Assembly: GCF_029227915.1 (NCBI RefSeq)
Contig: NC_079882.1
Location: 26,727,001 to 26,791,000, forward strand
DNA length: 64,000 nt
Source: Hydractinia symbiolongicarpus
Taxonomy: Eukaryota > Cnidaria > Hydrozoa > Anthoathecata > Hydractiniidae
Reading direction: 5' to 3'
How positions within the stretch are numbered: the first letter of the stretch is position 1; every line of letters starts with the position of its first letter. The notes under the pieces are model-generated. The model was not told the DNA's origin. It made no database searches and was given only the letters and a program-made list of their open reading frames with translations. This document shows positions 46,661 through 57,700 of this stretch, piece by piece. The position numbers were made by a program, and so were the translations under genes.

Positions 46661-47295
46661 TTAGCATGAAAGTGAGGTATGAAGATAACTCAGCAAAGAA
46701 ATTACAGAATTAATAAAAATTCGATTTGGGTCAAAAATGGCGAAATCAAGAAAGTTTCCATCGCAAATGCTTTTATCTTTAAAGTAATTTATGCGAGAAT
46801 TAATGTTCGCGATTTTTTTTTAAAAAAAAGAAGGTATGAATTTTGCGCGAATAAAATTCCGCGAAAATAAATAGCAAGAAATTTCGCGAGAATTTTAGAA
46901 TGCAGTATAGGACTTGTACTATACTCATTAAATAAGTTGCTTAGAAAGTTTTTGAAGAGCTTAAAAAGAAGTTTTTTTGTTTTTATGGACCCAACCCACG
47001 TAAAGATCGTGGTAAAAATGACTGCAAAGTTCCATTTAATTCTCGCGAAAATTTATTCCCTTCGAGTAATAGCTAATAGAATAAGTATATAATAAAAAAT
47101 AATCTCCGTACTCCTGTCACTCGCCTGACGTCATAAATAAAAATTTAAATATAAAAATTTTGTATATAAAAAAGTAAAGATGTTTATATTTGATATGTAT
47201 ATATATACTTGTAAATTTAAAAAGGTATAACTGGAAGTTATTTTCATTCGGCTTCCATTCTTAACATTGTCAACTTCAGTCCACCTTTCGAGGTT
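46661..47295. other. Non-coding stretch after the transposon
   Basis: No gene is seen. There are repeated TTCGCGAAAAT-like words at 46,740-46,900 and again at about 47,040, similar to those left of the transposon and near 63,290-63,400. They may come from a dispersed repeat family. Confidence 0.45.
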
Positions 47296-50200
47296 TTAAA
47301 CAGCTACAGCATCATGCATCAATGGCTCAGTTTCAACGTTACTACTTGGTGCGAGCGAAAGTGGAGAATTCTCGTCAGTAGACATACTATAATTATATAT
47401 AAAGGGGATGATATAACTTAATGCGTATTTCCACGGTAAGGAAGAATCGTTAAGAACTAGGTATTCATGAGGAAAAAGATACACAAACATTTTTCAAAAA
47501 TAAAGTAAAAGTTTATACTCATTAATATGTCCAGTAGCTTCTAAGTACTCGTTTGAGCGTGCTTTGTCTTCCGGCATCAAGTAATCATTCTCTTTTGAAT
47601 CAGTAAAATCTAAATAATCGCTGCCCTAAAAGAAAAACCAAGAATTCCAATGAACTGTTTCTTTCTATATTTCTACACCAATGATTATAGTAGTAACCCC
47701 CGTGCAAGTAATTTTATTACTTCACATTAACAGGTGAACGAAGGTGCACAGAATATGCGGGAAATATGTACGACGGGTTTGTTACTGCAGAATCTTTCAC
47801 GGGCTAACAACTAGTTATATAGAACTTTCCTCTAAATACACCTTGAGTTTGTAACTTGTAATGCTTCAGTCTGTGAAGATTTTTGTTTGTTTTTTTTCCT
47901 ATTTTTACTCGTGGATGCTAATTTCACACGTTCGCCAAAAAAACTGTAAAATCACGCGATAAGCCAAGTGCGAAATATTGTCTTCCAAAATAACATTCTC
48001 TACTTGTTTGATATAAAATATTTTATGCAATATGGCCTTTAAATTTAATATGAGAGAAATGTCAAATTTTTAAAATTTAAAAATTAACACGCAAGAAATT
48101 TCATTTAAAATTAGTACGAAAAGGCATTGTTGGTCATTTTTAAATGGAATTCCAAAACAGACGGAAAAAATGTTAAAAAATATCAAAAAGAAACACCGAA
48201 TTATTTATAGGTAAATCTATCACTTTACCTGGTCCAAAAACAATAGAGTATACCTGATACAAAACAACGGTTTTGGGTAAATAGAACGAACGAATATGTT
48301 AATCGTCAGCGCGCAATGGTCGTGCTTACTCTGTCTATACACTACGATAAAACAATTTCATTAACAAAACTCACTAAAGGTATGTTGTTTTTCAATACTG
48401 CTTCAAGTCGATGGCAGATTTGTAAAAACATTGGCCGCTCATACGGGCTTCTGGTCCAACATTCCATCATAATTTCATAAACTCCTTTTGGACACATCTC
48501 AGGAGGGTCCATTCTTTTTCCTTTCTCTAAAAAGCTGAACAAATCTTCCGTGGGTAATCCAGGATAGGGTGAACCGCCTAATGCAAATACTTCCCACAAA
48601 AGAATGCCATAGGACCATCTATAATGCAATAAATATGTATATCAAACGAAAGAAATCTGTTTAAACACAAAATCAAAACTGATGTAGAATACGCTACTTA
48701 CACATCGCTCATTGCAGTGTAAACTTTGTCAAATAGCGATTCAGGAGCCATCCATTTGACAGGCAACAAACCAGTTGTTTCTTTCAGATAAAACTCATTC
48801 TTGTAAATGTCACGAGCAAGACCAAAATCTGCTATTTTCATGATGTAATCGTCTCCTACTAATATATTGCGAGCTGCCAGATCTCGATGTACACACTAGA
48901 ATAATATAAATGTTTTAATAATAAATAAAGATTAAAAAGAAGCATGGAAAAAGATTATGTGTGTAGGGGTTTCAAACCTTTTGCGACTGTAGAAAGTCCA
49001 TTCCCTTTGCGACTTGCATCACAATCATGACCAAGTCAATATATGTAAATTCGTCTTTCATATCAGTTTCATGTTTTGCCCACACTGGTTGAAACGTTTC
49101 ACGCTTACCACGCAAAAAGTTTAATAAATTGCCATGAGGACAATATTCCAGAATTACATACAGCTTTCCGTTCGTGGTGCAAGCACCCAGTATGTTAACA
49201 ATATTTTTGTGTTCTCCTAGGTGAATTAAAATCTTTAACTCTGATGCCAGATCTTTGTATTCTCCTTCTGCTGCATCATCTATGATGGAAAACGAAAAAC
49301 AAACAGAATTAAAAAGAAGGACAAATAGCATGCATGTTTAAAATAAATTCTTTTACTTTCCTCAAAGTTTAATTCATTTTTCAGTCCAAACTAACCTTTT
49401 AATGTCTTTACTGCAACTACTGTTTTTTCCAATACAGACACTTCTTCAGCTTGTTTTTTGTATCTGATCGATAAAGAATGATATTTTCTACGCGTTCTAG
49501 CGAGGGATCTCCTTCGTTTAACAGCTGCAGAAGTTTTATCCCGTGGATTAAATCCTAAACACGTCAATATAATGCTTAACACTTACGAAAAGATGCGAGT
49601 TAAAACATTTCGTAGACACCTTGTTTTGGAGTCATTAAAACCAACTTAATCATCATTTACAATCACATCAAATTTTAAAAATGATTTCCACAATTTTAAC
49701 AACAATGTAGAAGAGGCTACAATTTAGTGAAGAAAAATATTACATAAAGTGAATAAAATCCATACCACGAACGCAGACTAAGTCGAGTTTCGGGGTATAA
49801 TATAGGCCAGAATAAATACATACATACAAAAACTGTTACCGTGAATTCCTTCCGCTTCTGCCAACCACACTTGTCCAAATGCGCCTGAACCAAGCGTTTT
49901 CACTAACAATACATTTTCCCTTGGAAATTCCCAAGCCAAATCGTATGGTAGCTCGCTAGATTGCTCAAACAATGATCTATCAGGATCCATCTAACAAAAA
50001 ATAGACGCTAGTCATTTATCTATGTATATTACAAAAAAGGTGAAAATTTCAAAAAACCTAAAAAATTAAACCTGCCAATCTTCGTTTGGTTCCAAATAAA
50101 GTGCATATTGTTGTTTTAAATGTCTTCTATACCACAATATTAAAATCAATGCAACGAGTATGATAATAGCAGCTATTACTATCACAACGATGATGGTATT

Positions 50201-53200
50201 CTTTGTAATGTCGCCTTTTATTGCACGTGTACCACCACCTACGTTAAAAGCAGCAAAGTATATATTAAATGCCTTAATATTGACAAGGTGATAAGACTGG
50301 TAATTATATCGACATAATTGGTAACAAAGTTTTGCGTAGGGGGGTCAGATTTAAATCAAAAGTTTCAACATTATAATAAGAAAAAGAAAAGTTTTACTTT
50401 ATTTTAACAAAGGAATATTATACATCAAACAAGTAACACTTCTTACCTGCGAGTATTTGCACGTACTCTGTTGCATTTCCGAGTTTACTTGAAGCTGTGC
50501 ACATATACATATCACTTCCATCTTCCACATCATTTCCAAGATATAGTATATCAACCTTTTTACGTGAAGATATAAAAGTGGATGTATTTGTATGTTTATC
50601 AAATCGAAACCAAGATACCATGGCAGGAGGATTTGCTCGAGATATGCAATTAACCTCAGTACCAGCAATGAGAGTCTTTTTCCAGTTAACAATTTGTGGC
50701 TTAGCTGAAATAAAATCAGAAACTTGATTCTCACATCAAGTGAAGTCAAAAACTTGATTCTCACATCCAGTGAAATACACTTCAATATTATAATAATTTG
50801 ATCTTAGAAAAAAACTAGAAATTACATCGAACTCCAAATAAATGCCATTGGCAAGGCATGTCCTTTCTAAGCAATAAAAAGGGGGAGCATATTTTAAAAG
50901 ATTCTTTCACTTTCGTTTTAAAGAATATGAAATTGCTTATACTGTATTCTTCCATAGAGAAAAAGTTTTTGTTGTTAGAATAAAATATGCTGAAACAAAG
51001 ACTTTACACAAAAGTAAAAATATGCAAGCAAAGCAAACCTGAAGGGTTCAAATTAAATTTAAGCACCTAATATGGTTAAGTTCATTCTCTTCATTGCACT
51101 GCCAGCTCTATTAGATGCAATACATTCAAAGTTTCCCTCGTGTTCTGTGAAATTGATTTTACAGATGTACAATACATTGTTGATCTTTCTCGATTTGTAT
51201 ATCCCACTGATAGCTGAATCGCATCGACCAATGTCATCAATATCTTTGGTAATCTCTTCACCATTAAATTTTATTGTAACAGCTGGAGGAGGATGTCCTG
51301 TAACCATGCAGGTGATATTCATATTACTGATATTGTCCTGTGACACAACCATATCCGCAAATCCATCAATTTTCGGTTTCATCAATTCTTTAAAAAATTA
51401 TGTTTACATACCATTACCATGATACAAGGAACACATACAAGAAATGCAAACCAAAGAAAAAAAATAGAAACCTACTTTGCACAAAAATATTGTTCTGCAA
51501 TGTTCGACTTCCGCCTCTTTTTAGTATGGCTTCGCACCGATAAATTCCAGAACTTGTCATTTCAACAGATTCAATTGTAAATGTTGTATATCTGATGTTG
51601 TCCACTATACTTTCACTTGATGGCAGATCAACTCCGTTTTTTGTCAATTTAACAGTTTCAAAAATATAAGCATCAGAAGAACATTGGATTTCTAATTTGT
51701 CTTCTTCTGTAACAGTGTAATTACCTGCAGGTGAAATTCTGAATTGTGATCGCGCTTCTTCTGAAAACACAAAAATAAATTAACTAATAAACGAACGAAC
51801 AAACAAACAAACAAACAAACAAACAAACAAACAAACAAACAAACAAACAAACAAACAAACAAACAAACAAACAAACAAACAAACAAACAAACAAACAAAC
51901 AAACAAACAAATAAACAAACAAACGCTCCAAGAAAGAAACAAACAAATAAACAAACTGAACTTTGCAATTAACACACCCTTTCTTATTAATGCAATAGTA
52001 TATGTGTCATTTCCTTGCTGGTTTGTTGCTATGCACCGATAAAAGTAATTCGACTTTGTTTTTGTAGCAATAATGTAGCTAAATTTTGTAGGTGTTTTTA
52101 CATCTGGTGATTGCTGCAAAAGAAAATACAAAAAAGCAATATTCGCTTTGGATCTTTTTTTCTAGGTTATATCAAATAATGTTTAATTCATTCTAAATAA
52201 ACCTTACTTTAGGAAATGTTTTCCAATCTGATTCTCGTGGATTGCATGGTTTAGTGGATTGGGGGTGACAAGTTTCAGGTTGAAATTCCCATTTCATAAA
52301 CGGCATAGGATTTCCGGATTTTACAGTGCAAGATAATTCAAAATCTTCTTCATAACTAGCAACTTTTGTAAGAGTTAGTTTGTTCAATATGGGTGGATCT
52401 AATTTCATGTAAAAAAAATATAACAAAATATATATACACATCCACACAATATATTTGTCTACAACTCGCAATTACCAATAAAGACAATTTGTTAAGTCAC
52501 AACAATACATACCTAGAACTTGAATGCTTATTGATCTAGAAACTGTTTTCAAAATGTTCTCTGCAACACACTCGTATACACCACTATGTGTTTCATGAGA
52601 AGTAACAACCAAAGAATAGATACAATCCGGATTATAGATATTCGGACAGGTGTGTACTGTTTTATTATTTTTACGCCAAGACTTATTTGGCCTTGGAGAA
52701 CCACCAGTTGAACAGCGAAGGGAAAAAATACGAATTCCAGGCTTTATATATATTGGATTAGATAAATTAAACGGGATATCAGGAAATGTTATACTTGGTT
52801 CAACATCAGCTAAAAAGTGAAGAAAAAAACATGTTTCACTATACTTTTCTGTGTCGATTGCTACTGTATCCACATACTTTGCATGTATACACTTACGTTG
52901 TAACTCAATTTTAATAGACTTGTAAGTTGGATCAGCAGTTCCAAGTTTTCGCTGACAGACATATGTGCCAACATCGCTTATTCCAAAATTTTTGAACAAT
53001 AATATTTCAATATCTATATGGTCACCATTATCCAACAATCCTTCACGAATTACTTTCGATTTATCAATTTTTGTAAGGACACCACTATTATTGCGAAACC
53101 AAGTCAAGATTGACTCTTCTGTTGTGGGAAGTCCTTTTGTTTTACATGTAACATTCTCATTACCACCAGTTTCAATATTAAAAACATCCAAAAAGGGTAT

Positions 53201-54672
53201 TATCACAGGAATAGTTACAGGAGATACTATAATAAAATTTTAAAATAATCATCAGTCTAAGCCTTACAAGGATTATTTATAGATACAGCCTAAAGAAAAC
53301 TGTTCTTCTCATCATTCTTTCTTTACATTTGTTAAAATAAATGTAAATAATCAGACTAAAATGATACCATAGAAGCTTATACCATTTTACAATGTAAAGA
53401 AACAATTATGTTCTCGTATTTACACAACAACTATGTCAATATGTCGAAATATTTGAAACAAAGTTTTAGTTAAAACTACCTTTAATAAACTAACTAAATA
53501 GGGCAAACAATTTTAATAAATAAGCGTAGTTACTTTAAATAGTGGAAATTATTTTGGTGATTTTGTGCAATTTATGGTAAAAGCATATCAAATAAAACCT
53601 TTAAGCAACCCTTCTAAAAATAGCCCCTGCTGCCATAGAAACAGAATAAAAAATAATAATAAAATTATTTGCGGCTAAACTAATGTGATTTTCTATATTA
53701 TTTAAATATAGCTATTTTATGTCATTGGAAAGACAGTTAGAAATGTCAAATAATGTTTAATCAAGAACTAATGGCTAAAATTAAATTAAAAATCAGTTAA
53801 AAGCATTGTTGTAAACAATAGACCTATTGTTTCTAACCTGAAATCCCAGCCTAAGGTCTGTGGAAAAATCCACTTAGGCAAAAAAGAAATACTAAAAATC
53901 TGTCATTTTTTATTTTCATTTAACAAATATAAAAAAACCCAGATATTTTGTGATATAGCGTTCAGTCAAGAGTGATATACTTCTAAGTAGCAGAACACAG
54001 TTGAAATCGCCATTTTGTATATTTGATTCCTGCGAAGCTATTCTTTAAGCAGAGTATAAGGTTGTTTTTTTAGTATTTTTTTTAGTATTTTAGTATTTTT
54101 TAGTACAGAAATAAAACATACAACCTTGGTCTTAGAAATACGCAATTTTTAGACAACAAAAAACACTAAAATGGATTTAAAGAATTTATCAACATAGAGT
54201 TGCTGATGTGATAAAACATTGCAAAGCAAACGAAGTAAAGTCAGTTAAAACAAAGATTTATTTTATAGGCATCATCTTTTGGCTACATAATCAAATATCT
54301 CAAGAAGACGTTGTCTCTGTCAAAAAAATATAGTAGAGGCATGGTTTAATAAAAATATAAGAGTTTCGATCCGAACAACAAAATGTCTGTTGCATTTATT
54401 TCAACTTCCATCCCTGCTAAGATGTCTGATTGAATAGAATTTTCAGGTAATTTCAACTGTGTATGTTGTATGCAATTTAGGCTGTTTCATCAAATTTAAA
54501 TCCTAAATCTAATTTTTTTTTCGGCTCACATAATCTTCTGAGCAAAAAATTTAATTAAATGTTAAGTTAATTTTTTCCATAACATAAAGCAATGAATGAA
54601 CATCCCCTCTTATGACACTTTTATGGGAAAAAATATGTGCATGTGATTAGCTTAAGCAGCTACAGTTAAAAA

Positions 54673-54703
<31 letters not shown>

Positions 54704-57700
54704 CTTACTTTCACTAACTCTAAGCCTTCCTAATTCAAGTTCTATTTCTGAATCTTTTTCAGTCCTAGCAGTGCATTGGTAATAGCCATTATGTTGTGAT
54801 GCAGTTACTTCAATGACAAAGGTTTGTCCTACCTTAATAATACTATTTTTATATTTTTCCATAACGTTTTTATATGGATCTGATGTGGCATCTCTTTGTG
54901 ATAATGTTACAGTAGCAGTGGTATCATTCGTGTCACAGGAAATTGTAACTGATGAACCAAGATTAACTAATTTAAAATTGAACACAAAATTAGGATTTCC
55001 TGCTACAGCCGTTTCCCATTTCTTCGTGGTAAATACCAATTCTAAAAAAAATAATCAAAAAAAAGATTATTACACAAAAGTTTTATAAGCTCTTGTAATT
55101 ATTAAACACAATGGTTTTATAGTGTAATGCTAAGTATTTTTTATGCTCAGATAAGGGATTTTTTAAGCACATGCCACTTATATTGCTCAGCCTTGTAAAT
55201 CCTTCTGATACATGTTATGGGTATTTTTATTGGGCAGTCTTTTAAGGTTTAATTATTACCACTAAAATGGCTAAACTTAGCCTTGTGTAATTATACAATG
55301 TGAGTGCTATTCATGTGATTGTAGTTCAATATTTTTTCCCTATTTATACGTGACTATCACAAACAACAAATATTTTTTTCCATTTACACGTGAGCATTTG
55401 TAATAATGTGAAAAGAGGCGTTACTCTATTCTGTATCAACAAGCCTTTAGTTTGAATTTGGAAAGGAAATAAGTTTACTTTCACCGGGTTGTTTTAGTAA
55501 ATCTTGAGGCCGGTAGTGAAAAAAATATGAAAAAAAAGAAGTCGTACCATAGCTATCGAATATATGGCAGAGATGTTGTGCAAGAAATGTCCAACAAAAA
55601 AGGCAAAATGCCCTGGGAACAAGGTTGTTATAAAGGGAATTAAAAAAAAATCACTTTATAATATAATATTTGAGGAACTTTTGAACTTGTTGCATAAGTC
55701 ATAGCTCAGAAAATGTAAGCACAAATGAACACAATCGATATTTGCTCTCAATTTTAAATTTTACAAAAACTTAACGCATATGTTATATCCGACATGCTTC
55801 GGCCTGTTCGGCATAATATCCACCGCTCTGGTTCAGGCTTCATCTTAAAACATAAACATAACATGGCGCTGCGAACAGGATCTACGAAAAGAAAACAAAA
55901 GTGAAACAAGAAGAAATATCCGTTTAAATCTACAACATTATTGACTTCAATTGTTCAGATAAGTAATATTTATCACCATTTGTATCTAATTTCTGTGGTC
56001 TCTCCTACAACCCTCGATTTGACTTTTGAATGTTATGCAGCCTGGAAAGCGTGGAGGGCGCGCTAGGAAGACTACGCAGTTGTAACACAATTAAACACCA
56101 AGGATGCAACGTATCAATGCTTGATGCTGCGATATGCATTCTCAGAGGAGACAATGAAAATCTATGAATCCCTGTGTCTGTCAGAAGATGATCGCAAGGA
56201 CATCACAAAAATGATGGAGCAATGGAAACATTTGCAAAGGGATAGTCATTGAAACCCTTGAACGTCATAACCTTAGTAAGAGACATCAACAAGAAGGAGA
56301 ACGATTCAATGACTTTCTCACAGACCTAAAAACACTAAGCAAGAATTGTAATTTCTGCGATACTAACTCTCATGATAATCAAATTCGTGACAAAATAGTA
56401 GGTGGACCAACAAGCCATAAACTTCAAAAAGGTACTGGCAGACCCAAAATTAACATTGAAAAAAGCAGAGGACATCTGCAGAGCATTTGAAAAGGCTAAT
56501 GAAGGAGCCGCCAAAATGCAAAATCAACGTGACGAAAGGGAAACAATGGAACCGATTTATTAACAACAACCACCTTAGTCGTGGAAAAATCAACAACAAC
56601 AACAACAACATTCATCGACCCAAGCTAGAGCAGAACCCTGTAAGTTTTGTACTAGGAGTCACCAAAGGGGAAGGTCCTTCTGCCCAGCGTGGGGCAGAAA
56701 ATGCCTATTTCATGTGGACTTAAAAGTTTTAAAAATAGACCTGTATGTAAACAAAAGCAACATAAGGATATCAAGAATACCAGATCAGTAGAAGAAGATC
56801 TTGGTGCCTTATATCTTGGCTCTGTCAATGTATATACCTGCGAAGAATGGTAAAATTTATTTCAAGATTGACACAGGTGCTGATGTCAGACATTTGACCC
56901 ACACACAAAAAATTGCGTGGACCCTCGAACCAGGCCCTACATTGCATCGGGTCATTAAATTTCGATGGGGTGAAAACATTTCAAAGCAAATTGTATACAT
57001 CTGCAAAGGACTGACCAGAGCACTACTAGGAAAGCCAGCGATTAACAGCCTGAAAATCATTACATTTTCCAATCCAGGTACCTATTTTTGCAGCGAAATC
57101 ACCAGCGAACCATCAAAAGACATCTCAAAGGAAACCCAGGAAACTATATCAAGATTTCCAGAGGTTTTCCAAGGACTTGGAAAGGTAAAAGGGAACCCAA
57201 TTCACATAAAAATGAAAGACGATGTCACTCCATACCGTCTGACCGCACCTAGACGCATACCAATACCAATGCTGAAAGCAGTAGAGGCAGAAATCGTCAG
57301 GATGGAAGAATTGGGTGTCATAAGAAAAGTTTGACCACCCGACAGACTGGTGCCATACAATGGTAGTGGTGCCAAAACCATCAAGAGCCATATGTATATG
57401 CATCGATTTTGACAAAACTCAAACAGGGCATAGAAAGGGAGCTTTACCAATTGGAGTCAGTCAAAGAAACCATCACAAAATTAGGAGACAAATTCGTAAT
57501 AATGAGCAAACTTGACGCAAACTCCGGGTACTGGCAAATTCCATTGGACGAAGAGAGCCAGCTACTGACAACATTTATTACGCCAGTGGGACGGTACTGT
57601 ACTACGTGAGGCCCCTTCGGAATTAATTCAATGCAAGAAATCTTCAATAAAAAAATGGAAACGGTGATAGAGGGCTTGCAAGGAGTAGTAAAAAGCACTG

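Noticed and set aside
51692-52131. Minus-strand ORFs with FVCLFVCL runs
   Set aside because: Caused by the (CAAA)n microsatellite in an intron of the receptor kinase.
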